DNA of 24,611 nt. Source: Planctomycetota bacterium. Lineage in GTDB: Bacteria > Planctomycetota > PLA2 > JAEUHO01. The stretch is taken from assembly GCA_026647295.1 (NCBI GenBank), contig JAPKHB010000013.1, positions 1 to 24,611 of the forward strand, written 5' to 3'. The position numbers were made by a program, and so were the translations under genes. Below are positions 14,562 to 21,717 of this stretch, piece after piece. The notes beneath the pieces were generated by a model. The model worked only from the letters and a program-made list of their open reading frames with translations. It had not been told where the DNA came from and did no database searches. Position 1 is the first letter of the stretch, and the number at the start of each line of letters is the position of its first letter.

Positions 14562-15953
14562 TCAGGTCGAGGAGGCCTGCTGGGCCTCCTTGCGCCCGAG
14601 CAGGCCGTACTTGCGCATCTTGTTGAACAGCGTCGTCCGGTTGATCATGAGCGCAGCCGCAGTCTCCTGGCGATTCCAGTTGTGACTGCGCAGCGTGCGT
14701 TCGATGATCTCCCGCTCGGGGATCTCCAGGGCCTTGCGCAGGGGGAGCGTCTGCCCGGGATCCGGGGCGCTCACGGCGTGGCTCATGTCGGGCGGCAGGT
14801 CGCGGGGCGTCAGGCAGTCCCCGCGGCACAGGATGACACCCCGCTCGATCACGTTCTCGAGCTCCCGGATGTTTCCCGGCCAGTGGTGGGCCTGGAGCAC
14901 CGTGAGGGCGCTGTCGTCGATGTAGCGGACGTCCTTGCCGTTCTCCGCGGCGAACCGGCGCAGGAAGTGTGCGGCCAGGAGGGGGACGTCGCCGATGCGC
15001 TCCCGCAGCGGCGGCAGGCGCAGCGGAACCACGCTGATGCGGTAGAACAGGTCGCGCCGGAAGCGGCCCTCCTCGACCAGCGTCGCAAGGTCCTCGTTGG
15101 TGGCCACCACGAGCCGCACGTCCACGGACAGCGTCTCCTCGCTGCCCACGGGCTCGAAGGTCCGCTCCTGGATCACCCGCAGCAGGCGCACCTGCAGGGC
15201 CGGGCTCGCCGTGGCGATCTCGTCCAGGAACAGGGTCCCGCCGTGCGCGCTCAAGAATCGTCCCGGCCGCGCGGCCACCGCCCCGGTGAAGGAGCCCTTG
15301 GCGTGGCCGAAGAGCTCGCTCTCCAGCAACGTCTCCGGGAGCGCGCCGCAGTTGACCTCGACGAAGGGGCCCTCGGAGCGGTCGCTGGCCTCGTGGATCT
15401 TGCGCGCGATCAGCGACTTGCCCGTGCCGCTCTCCCCCGTGATCAGCACGGTGGCCCGGGTCGGGGCCACCGCCTCCACCGTCTCGTACACGCGCTCCAG
15501 GCTCGGGTCCTTGCCCACGACGCTGGCGCCCAGGCCGCTGCGGGCCGAGGCCAGCTGCGCCTTCAGGTCGGCGTTCTCGGTGCGCAGCCGGACGGACTCC
15601 AGGGCGCGTTCGACGACCATCACCATCTCGTCGTCCAGGACCGGCTTCGTGACGTAGTCAAACGCCCCGTCGCGCATGCCCCGCACGGCGTTCTCGATCG
15701 TGCCGTAGCCGGTGACCAGGATCACCTCGCAGTCGGGGTACTCGGCCCGCACCCGGCGCAGCACCTCGAAGCCGTCCGGGCCGGGCATGTTGATGTCGGA
15801 AATGACCAGTTCGTACGGCTCCTGGGCGAGCCGCTCGAAGGCCTCCTGCGCGTTCGCCGCGCTCTGGACGCGGTATCCGTGCTTGCGCAGCAGGATGCTC
15901 AGGGTCCGGGGGACCAGGGGGTCGTCGTCCACGATCAGGATCCGCGCGCTCAT
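14562..15953 (-). CDS. NtrC-type sigma54-dependent response regulator (receiver-AAA+-Fis)
   Basis: The 463-residue protein has three domains. The receiver (about 1-120) has acidic DDD at 9-11, phosphoacceptor D53 and K103. The AAA+ domain (about 145-380) has Walker A GESGTGK at 173-179, the sigma54-contact loop GSFTGA at 220-225 (usual GAFTGA) and GTLFLDEI. A Fis-type helix-turn-helix lies at the end (RQETAAALMINRTTLFNKMRK). It should activate sigma54 promoters when phosphorylated by the receiver-kinase encoded just upstream, whose stop overlaps this start (ATGA). I chose the ATG at 15953 over an upstream in-frame ATG because it begins the receiver. The Ala-to-Ser change in the loop is conservative and probably allows activity. 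Targets may include its own operon. Confidence 0.92.
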   Translation of the reverse strand: MSARILIVDDDPLVPRTLSILLRKHGYRVQSAANAQEAFERLAQEPYELVISDINMPGPDGFEVLRRVRAEYPDCEVILVTGYGTIENAVRGMRDGAFDYVTKPVLDDEMVMVVERALESVRLRTENADLKAQLASARSGLGASVVGKDPSLERVYETVEAVAPTRATVLITGESGTGKSLIARKIHEASDRSEGPFVEVNCGALPETLLESELFGHAKGSFTGAVAARPGRFLSAHGGTLFLDEIATASPALQVRLLRVIQERTFEPVGSEETLSVDVRLVVATNEDLATLVEEGRFRRDLFYRISVVPLRLPPLRERIGDVPLLAAHFLRRFAAENGKDVRYIDDSALTVLQAHHWPGNIRELENVIERGVILCRGDCLTPRDLPPDMSHAVSAPDPGQTLPLRKALEIPEREIIERTLRSHNWNRQETAAALMINRTTLFNKMRKYGLLGRKEAQQASST

Positions 15954-17122
15954 ACGGCCTCCTTCACCGTGTCCAGCGCGTAGCGCTCGCCGGGCAGCGA
16001 GACGGTGACCACCGTTCCGCCGCTGGAGGGGCAATCGATGCGCAGCGTGCCGCCGAACCGCTCGACCAGCCGGGCCGAGATGGGCAGGCCGAGCCCGGTG
16101 CCGCGCCCGGGCTCCTTGGTCGTGAAGAACGGCTCGAAGACGCGCGGGAGTACGTCCGGCGCGATCCCGCTGCCCTGGTCGATGACCTCGATCAGGAGCC
16201 GGTCGCCGTGGCGCCGGGCCACGACCCGGATCGGCCGCTCGCTCCCCGCCGCGTCAAACGCGTTGCGCAGCAGGTTGGCCAGGACCTGGTGCATCCCGCG
16301 CGGCAGGGGGACCTGCGCCACGCGGGGATCGATCTCCGGCTGCATCGGGGGCGCCTGGTCGCCCAGCGCGAGCGCCATGCCCAGGACCGCCTCCTCGACC
16401 AGCGCCGACAGCGCCTGGGGGGCCTGCTCCACGGCGGCGTTGCGCGAGAAGGTGAGCAGGCTCTGCACGATGTCGGCCATGCGCAGGAGGCCGGCGTGGG
16501 CGAGGTCGAGGTACTCGCTGGCGTCCGCGTCGGTCGCCACCCGCTCGCGACACAGGCGCACGCAGCGCAGGACGGCGTCGAGGGGGTTGTTGAGTTCGTG
16601 GGCCACGCCGGCGGCGAGCTTGCCGATCATGGCCAGCTTCTCCTGCACCTGCTGGCGCTTGGTCTCCTGGGCTTCGAGCCGTCGGCGCAGGTCCTGGTTG
16701 GCGTCCAGGGCCCGGTGGTGCTCCAGGGCCTTTTCCACGGTGGCCAGGATCTCGGTGGCCCGGCAGGGCTTGGCGAGCACGTCGAACGCACCCAGGCGCA
16801 TCAGTTCCACGGTGCGCTCGACCGTCCCGTAGCCGGTGAGCACGATCGGGACGATGGCGGGGTGGCGGTCCTTGAGTTCGTGGAGCAGGCGGCGCCCGTC
16901 GAAGGGCTGCATGCGGTAGTCGGAGAGCAGCACCTGCGGGGGGTCCTGCGCGCAGGCGGTCAGGGCTTCGGCCCCGTCGGCCACCAGGGTGACGCGGTAC
17001 CCGGCCATCTCCAGCACGTCGCGCAGGAATTCCCGCACGACGTCCTTGTCGTCCACGACCAGGACGTGGGCACCGGCCGGGGGAGGGCCGGCGGGGGGGA
17101 GGGGATCCGAGGTGTCGCTCAT
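15950..17122 (-). CDS. Receiver-histidine kinase hybrid, partner of the NtrC-type regulator
   Basis: The 390-residue cytoplasmic protein lacks membrane segments. An N-terminal receiver (about 17-135) has D24-D25, phosphoacceptor D68 and K118. A short coiled coil (RRRLEAQETKRQQVQEKLA) follows, then an H-box with H175 in GVAHELNNPLDA. The ATPase domain is intact, with an N-box LANLLRNAFDAAG, DQGSGI, FEPFFTTK and GTGLGL. The kinase should autophosphorylate on H175 and phosphorylate D53 of the NtrC-type regulator. Its own receiver at the N terminus suggests that it takes input from an upstream kinase or phosphorelay rather than from a ligand-binding sensor. The start is the ATG at 17122; a longer in-frame start at 17158 lies within the proposed promoter. 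Confidence 0.9.
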   Translation of the reverse strand: MSDTSDPLPPAGPPPAGAHVLVVDDKDVVREFLRDVLEMAGYRVTLVADGAEALTACAQDPPQVLLSDYRMQPFDGRRLLHELKDRHPAIVPIVLTGYGTVERTVELMRLGAFDVLAKPCRATEILATVEKALEHHRALDANQDLRRRLEAQETKRQQVQEKLAMIGKLAAGVAHELNNPLDAVLRCVRLCRERVATDADASEYLDLAHAGLLRMADIVQSLLTFSRNAAVEQAPQALSALVEEAVLGMALALGDQAPPMQPEIDPRVAQVPLPRGMHQVLANLLRNAFDAAGSERPIRVVARRHGDRLLIEVIDQGSGIAPDVLPRVFEPFFTTKEPGRGTGLGLPISARLVERFGGTLRIDCPSSGGTVVTVSLPGERYALDTVKEAV

Positions 17123-17141
17123 GGGCCGCCGTGGTGAGAAT

Positions 17142-17157
17142 TGCGAACACGGACCCA
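17142..17157 (-). promoter_or_regulatory. Candidate sigma54 (-24/-12) promoter of the kinase-NtrC operon
   Basis: The complement reads TGGGTCCGTGTTCGCA. The sigma54 consensus is TGGCAC-N5-TTGCA. The GG at -24 and GC at -12 are exactly ten bases apart, and 8 of 11 defined positions match. Transcription would begin near 17131, about 9 bases before the ATG at 17122, so the leader would be very short. A palindrome lies at an enhancer-like distance upstream. Confidence 0.45.
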
Positions 17158-17207
17158 TCGACGCTCCGGCGCCTGGACCTTGAGCGGATCGCGCCCGCGG
17201 GCCGCCC

Positions 17208-17225
17208 TGTCGCGCCGGCGCGACA
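17208..17225. promoter_or_regulatory. Perfect 18-bp palindrome, possible NtrC-type enhancer site or terminator
   Basis: TGTCGCGCCGGCGCGACA is identical to its reverse complement. It is centred about 86 bases upstream of the start site predicted for the sigma54 promoter, a usual place for a bacterial enhancer-binding protein site. It is also 77 bases beyond the GGDEF gene stop, so it may instead fold as a terminator, though no T tract follows. I found no second copy in the window. Confidence 0.4.
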
Positions 17226-17301
17226 CCCGGTGGCCGCTCGGCCCCCGGGACCCTGTCCCCGCGCGGACCCCGCCCGCGGCGGGCCCTCCCCGGCCCGGCG
17301 G

Positions 17302-18750
17302 CTAGGTCGCCCCCCCGTTGGAACCATGGGGGGGGCCGGCCGGCGGCCCGGACGCGCCCCCCCGGTCCGGCTGCCCGCGCACGATGCGGTTTCGGCCGGC
17401 GGCCTTGGCCTGGTACAGCGCCACGTCGGCGATCGCCAGGAGCGCCGCCGCGGAGGTCGTCCCGGGGCCGCGCAAGGCGAAGCCTCCGCTGATGGTGACC
17501 GTAAGGGCGGTGCCCTCCCGCCCGAAGCGGATCGGCTCGCCCCCGACGCGCCTGCGTGCGCGGTCGAGCACGTCCTCCACCTCGGGGCGGGCCGGCCCCG
17601 GGCCCGTCCCCGCGGCGCCAAGGGGCAGCACCACCGCGAACTCCTCTCCTCCGTAGCGGGCCACCATGTCCGTGGCCCGGAACTCCTGGGCCAGCCGCCG
17701 CGCGACCACCTTCAGCACCCGGTCCCCGACCTCATGGCCGTAGGTGTCGTTGACCGCCTTGAAGTGGTCCACGTCGAGGAGCGCCACGGCCAAGCCGTCC
17801 CCGGAGCGATTGGCGCGTTCCAGGTCGCGGTCGAGCGCGCGGGCGAAGGCGCCGCGGTTGGGCAGCCCCGTCAACGCGTCCCGCCCGGAACGCCGCCGCC
17901 AGCGGGCGCTGCGCCGCGCCGCCCGCAGCGCCGCAGCCCCCGGCTGGAAGAGCCGGCTCCAGCGCGTGAGGCGCGCCGCACCCGGCGGCCGGTCCTCCGG
18001 CAGGTCGGTGAGACACAGCAACCCCTCGACGCGCTCGTGCGCCACGAGGGGAAGGAGCACGTAGGCCGACCCCCGGTAGCCGCGCGGCCCCCCGCGGGCC
18101 GCCCAGCCCACCAGCGGCCCCTGGGCCCGCAGCGCGCGGGCCGCCAGGCTGTCGCCAAAGGCCTGGAGCCGCGTGCCCGGCGTGGCCGACGGCTCCGGCG
18201 CCTTCCGGGCGCGTTCGTTGAACCGGGCCAACCGGCGTCCCCGCCGGACGAAGAGCGTCACCCGGCCGGCGCCGCTCACGCGCCGGGCCGTGCCGAGCAG
18301 GAGCCGGGCCACGGCCGGGGGGCGCTCCACCACCGCCAGGCAGCGCTCCGCGAGGCGCCGGGCGGCCCGATCCGCGGACCCACGGCGACCCGGCCCCCGC
18401 TCCTCCCGACCGCGCGGGGCCACGCGCCGCACCTGCAGCGCGTCCAGGCGCGCGTCGTGCTCCCGGGAGCCCGTGGATCCGAGCATGTACAGCGCGGTGC
18501 GCTCGCCGAACCAGCGCTTGAGCGCCTGGACCTGGGCCGCCGGCCGGGAGCGCAACAGGGGCGCGGCCACCACGCAACCGGCCACCGGGCCGCGCCCGCC
18601 CCGCAGGAGGGCCTCGTACACGTCGCCCACCTCGACCACGCGCCGGCGCCTGCCGGGCGTCCCGAGCGCCTGCACCGCCTGCGCCGTGCCGGGCCCGATC
18701 GCCAGCCAGCGGCGACTTAGGCCTGCCGTCGCCCGGGCGGTCGGGCGCAC
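17302..18750 (-). CDS. Diguanylate cyclase (degenerate receiver-like, GAF-like, GGDEF)
   Basis: The 482-residue protein should make c-di-GMP from two GTP. Residues about 13-110 look like a worn receiver domain. Residues about 125-290 look GAF-like (AYVLLPLVAHERVEGLLCLTD), and 290-455 are GGDEF. Key residues are DVDHFKAVND near 326-335, active-site GGEEF at 367-371 and an inhibitory RxxD (RATD, 358-361) five residues before it, the usual feedback site. The start is the GTG at 18750, seven bases after the HD-GYP gene stop, with GGGGGAG at the end of that gene as ribosome-binding site. A longer reading frame begins at 18837 inside the upstream gene and is less likely. The tight spacing means it is co-translated with an enzyme of opposite activity. 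Confidence 0.88.
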   Translation of the reverse strand: MRPTARATAGLSRRWLAIGPGTAQAVQALGTPGRRRRVVEVGDVYEALLRGGRGPVAGCVVAAPLLRSRPAAQVQALKRWFGERTALYMLGSTGSREHDARLDALQVRRVAPRGREERGPGRRGSADRAARRLAERCLAVVERPPAVARLLLGTARRVSGAGRVTLFVRRGRRLARFNERARKAPEPSATPGTRLQAFGDSLAARALRAQGPLVGWAARGGPRGYRGSAYVLLPLVAHERVEGLLCLTDLPEDRPPGAARLTRWSRLFQPGAAALRAARRSARWRRRSGRDALTGLPNRGAFARALDRDLERANRSGDGLAVALLDVDHFKAVNDTYGHEVGDRVLKVVARRLAQEFRATDMVARYGGEEFAVVLPLGAAGTGPGPARPEVEDVLDRARRRVGGEPIRFGREGTALTVTISGGFALRGPGTTSAAALLAIADVALYQAKAAGRNRIVRGQPDRGGASGPPAGPPHGSNGGAT

Positions 18751-18757
18751 CGCGCGC

Positions 18758-20386
18758 CTACTCCCCCAGCCCGCGGCCCGGGGCCGCCGCCAGCGGCTCC
18801 CCCGGCGGGAACGACAGGAGGGCCTCGGCCGGCTCACGCACGAACTGCGTGCCCGCCAGCCGGCGCACCTCGGCCCGCGCCTCGCGCACGCTGCGCGCCG
18901 CGCGGTACGGCCGGGGGCTGGTCATCGCGTCGTAGGCCTCGGCGACGCCGATGATCGCCGCCCCGACCGGGATCTGGTCGGCGCCCAGCCCGTCGGGGTA
19001 GCCCAGGCCGTCGGGCCGCTCATGGTGGTGGCGGACGAAGGACGCGGCTTCGCCGAAGGGGGCGAGGATGCGCGCGCCCAGCACGGGGTGCATGCGCAGC
19101 ACGTCCCGCTCGGCGTCGGAGAGCGGACCGTTGCGGTTGAGCACCGCGTCCGGCAGGCCGATCTCGCCGACGTCGTGCAGCCGGGCCGCCATCGCCACGA
19201 CCCGCTGCAGGCGCGGACCGAGCCCCATGCGCTCGGCGATGCGCCCCGCGATGCGCGCGACCCGCGCGGAGTGCCCCGCGTGCAGGTTGCCGCGGTGTTC
19301 GAGCACCTCAAGGATCCCCTCCGCCACCCCCAGGGCCGCGCGCTCGGCGGCTCGGCGGCTGGCCTCCGCCTCCAGCGCGACGGAGAGCGCCGCCGGCACC
19401 AGGCCAAGCACGAAGCGGTCCGACTCCAGGTCCTCCGGGCGGGCGTGGGGGCGCAGGATCGACAGCCCCCCGGCGGGGCGTTCGCCCACCCGCACGACCG
19501 CGGTGAGGGTCTCGCGCGGCCGGCCCTCGCCCAGCACGGTGTCCACGAGCAGCCCGTCCGCGGCCAGTTGGGCCCGCCGCAGCAGGTCGCCGCCCAGGCT
19601 GCGCAACGCCTCGTGGCGGGCCCCGGGCTCGGCGTGCTCGGCCACGTGGACCCCGTCACCCAGGTCCACCTCCAGCCGCGCCACCTCGGCGCCAAAGCGG
19701 TGGGCGAGGATCCGGGCGGTGGTGCCCAGGATGCGGTCGATGTCCCCCTTGCGGGCGAGCAACGCGGTCAGTTCCCGCACGAACTCAAGGTCCCGGACCC
19801 GGCGCAGCAGGTCCCCCTGGGAGAGCTTGAGGTCGTGGCGCATCCGCTCGAGGTCCTGCTCGGCCCGCAGGCGGTGCTGCCGCAGGGACTCGGCCTCGGC
19901 GCGGGCGCGGTGGGAGGCGTCACGTTCGTCGCGCAGGAGCCGGCGGGCCGCCAGGACCCGTCCCACGACCGCCCGCAGGTCCTCCAGCCGGAAGGGTTTG
20001 GTGAGGTAGTCGTCGGCCCCGAAGCGCAGCGCCTGCACCGCGGTCTCCGTGGAGGCATAGGCCGTGATCAGCACGCTGCCCAGGTCGGGCTGGAACTGCT
20101 TGGCGGCCCGGATCAGGTCGAGCCCGCTCATCTCCGGCATGCGCAGGTCGGTGAGCAGAACGCTCACCCCCCCCCGCTGCACCTCGGCCAGCGCCGTGCG
20201 CCCGTCTCCGGCCACGCGGACCCGGTAGCCCTCCCGCCGGAGGGCCTCGGCCAACAGGTCCCGGATCTGGGGCTCGTCGTCCACCACCAGGAGTCGGGCC
20301 GGCGGCGGGTCGCCGTCCGCCCCACCGGCGGGGGGGAGGAGCGGGCGCGATCGGGGCAGGGAGGGCTCGGACGGCCGCATATCCAT
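18758..20386 (-). CDS. HD-GYP c-di-GMP phosphodiesterase response regulator (receiver-GAF-HD-GYP)
   Basis: The 542-residue protein has a receiver (about 30-150) with DDE at 36-38, phosphoacceptor D80 and K130. A coiled linker (150-200) and a GAF-like domain (about 205-345) follow, then an HD-GYP domain (about 350-525). Metal-ligand histidines and aspartates are all visible: H372 in GHSARVA, H404-D405, H433, H454-H455 and D459 in HHHERPDGLGYPDG, and D486. The usual Lys in HDxGK is Glu here (HDVGEIG). It should hydrolyse c-di-GMP to pGpG or GMP under control of phosphorylation. It is followed by the cyclase gene and preceded by the degenerate kinase-like gene. The start may be the ATG at 20386 or two codons later. 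Confidence 0.9.
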   Translation of the reverse strand: MDMRPSEPSLPRSRPLLPPAGGADGDPPPARLLVVDDEPQIRDLLAEALRREGYRVRVAGDGRTALAEVQRGGVSVLLTDLRMPEMSGLDLIRAAKQFQPDLGSVLITAYASTETAVQALRFGADDYLTKPFRLEDLRAVVGRVLAARRLLRDERDASHRARAEAESLRQHRLRAEQDLERMRHDLKLSQGDLLRRVRDLEFVRELTALLARKGDIDRILGTTARILAHRFGAEVARLEVDLGDGVHVAEHAEPGARHEALRSLGGDLLRRAQLAADGLLVDTVLGEGRPRETLTAVVRVGERPAGGLSILRPHARPEDLESDRFVLGLVPAALSVALEAEASRRAAERAALGVAEGILEVLEHRGNLHAGHSARVARIAGRIAERMGLGPRLQRVVAMAARLHDVGEIGLPDAVLNRNGPLSDAERDVLRMHPVLGARILAPFGEAASFVRHHHERPDGLGYPDGLGADQIPVGAAIIGVAEAYDAMTSPRPYRAARSVREARAEVRRLAGTQFVREPAEALLSFPPGEPLAAAPGRGLGE

Positions 20387-20422
20387 CGATTCGGTCGGCC
20401 GCGGCCCGGCCTTCCGTTCCCG

Positions 20423-20443
20423 ATCACAAAAAGCGGGTCGCTT
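20423..20443 (-). terminator. Weak intrinsic-terminator-like hairpin after the degenerate kinase gene, with a TGTGAT box
   Basis: On the complement, AAGCG-ACC-CGCTT forms a 5-bp stem leading into TTTTT, 25-40 bases after the stop at 20468. It is the only T tract in the regulatory block. The bases after it read TGTGAT (20428-20423), a possible -10 element for the HD-GYP gene, with start 37 bases downstream. The stem is short, so both readings are tentative. Confidence 0.35.
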
Positions 20444-20467
20444 CGGGCGGTGGGGGCCGGCTCGGGG

Positions 20468-21529
20468 TCAGCCCCCGGCCGGAAGCACGAGTCCGAGCAC
20501 CGCGCCCCGGGCCCCCGGTCGCGCCAGCAGCCGTCCACCGTGCAGGCGCGCCACGCTGTAGGGCAGGGCCAGCCCGGGGTAGACCTCGCGGGTGGCCTCC
20601 CGGGTGAGCAGCGGCAGCCCGCTCGAACGCCACGCCTGGGCCCGGGAGAGGTCCACCCCGCTACCCCGCACCAGGGCCCGCACCCCCCGCCCCTTGCCAT
20701 CGCGCCCTACCCGCGCCGCGACCTCGAGGGGGGTGGTGGCCGCCCAGCCGGCCAGGAAGCCCAGCAGCGCCCCGAAGGCCGCCTGCAGGTGGTCCTCGTC
20801 GGCGACCACGACCGGGCCGTCGCCCGGCGCGGGTCCCACCAGGTTCACGCCCCCCGTCCGCTCGGCGTCCGCCAGCGCCGCCCGCAACGCCCGCCCGATC
20901 GGCAGCGGCCCCCGGCGCATCTCCCCCAGCCGGCCCCAGGCAGCGAGGAGATCCACCACGCGCCGGATGCGGCCCACTTCCTCGCCCAACTGTCGCGCCG
21001 TCTCGGCCGGAACCCCGCGGGAGTCGCCCAGCAGGTGGAGGATCTGGAGGGGGTTGTTGATGTGGTGGGCCACCTCCGCGGCCAGGCTCGCCGTCATGGC
21101 CGCCTCGTCGCGCGCCGGCGCGGGCCCGGGCAGCAGCACGCGGGCGAGCGCCTGGAGCTCGGCGGCGTAGAAGGGCTCCGAGAGGCAGGCGTCCGCCCCC
21201 GCGGTGAGCCCCGCCAGCGCCTGTTCCCGGCGGCCCTCCGGCACCAGGAGCAGCACCCGGGCCTCGCGCGAGTGGGCCTTGACCGCGCGCACCAGGCCGA
21301 GGTCGCCCCGGCGCAGCCCGCGCAACGAGAGCAGCACGAGCGCGGCGGGCCGCGCCATGTACCGGGCCAGGGCGTCGTACGGGTCGCGCGCCACCTCGAC
21401 CCGGGTCCCGAGGCCCTCCAGGACGGCGCGGGCCATGCGCCGCGCCGGCCCCGGCGCGGCCACCAGCAGCACGCGCGGGCGGGAGCGGCCGGCGGACGGG
21501 GAGCGGGAACCGGGCATGGGCCCCATCAT
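20468..21529 (-). CDS. Degenerate receiver-histidine-kinase-like protein (probable pseudokinase)
   Basis: The 353-residue protein has the same receiver-plus-kinase plan as the product of the 15950-17122 gene, but most catalytic residues are lost. In the receiver-like part (about 18-130) the acidic cluster reads LVAAP, the phosphoacceptor position reads LLSLRG (no Asp) and the conserved Lys reads SEP. The H-box keeps a histidine (EVAHHINNPLQ, H155) but has H in place of the usual Glu after it. The ATPase part lacks a proper N-box (DEDHLQAAFGALLGFL) and the DxGxG/GTGLGL loops. It could be a phosphotransfer or scaffold protein for the HD-GYP regulator; this is inference. Start: ATG at 21529, with alternatives at 21526 and 21514. 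Confidence 0.75.
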   Translation of the reverse strand: MMGPMPGSRSPSAGRSRPRVLLVAAPGPARRMARAVLEGLGTRVEVARDPYDALARYMARPAALVLLSLRGLRRGDLGLVRAVKAHSREARVLLLVPEGRREQALAGLTAGADACLSEPFYAAELQALARVLLPGPAPARDEAAMTASLAAEVAHHINNPLQILHLLGDSRGVPAETARQLGEEVGRIRRVVDLLAAWGRLGEMRRGPLPIGRALRAALADAERTGGVNLVGPAPGDGPVVVADEDHLQAAFGALLGFLAGWAATTPLEVAARVGRDGKGRGVRALVRGSGVDLSRAQAWRSSGLPLLTREATREVYPGLALPYSVARLHGGRLLARPGARGAVLGLVLPAGG

Positions 21530-21619
21530 CGACCGGGCGGGGGACCGCGCTCCAGGGCCGGCCGGGCGGCGCGCGCGCCCGGGCCTTGGGGGGGGCGGGG
21601 GATCCCGGCGGTCCGCCCC

Positions 21620-21625
21620 TACAAT
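21620..21625 (+). promoter_or_regulatory. Candidate -10 element (TACAAT) for the second NtrC-type gene
   Basis: CCTACAATCCC lies 92 bases upstream of the GTG at 21718. It is near-consensus and unusual in such GC-rich DNA. The 188-base divergent region it occupies separates this gene from the degenerate kinase gene. No clear -35 was found. Confidence 0.45.
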
Positions 21626-21717
21626 CCCGGCGCGTCCGCGCGGGCCTGGGAGGCGGCGGGGGCACGGTCGAGGGGGGCGGCAGGGGGCCGTCCCCGGGTC
21701 CCGGGAGGCAGCGCGGC

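Noticed and set aside
14448..15983. Open frame of 511 codons on the plus strand
   Set aside because: It is the antisense shadow of the NtrC-type gene and shows no protein-like motifs.
16208..18720. Long plus-strand open frames at 16208-17137 and 17131-18720
   Set aside because: Shadows of the receiver-kinase and GGDEF genes; composition fits antisense of coding DNA.
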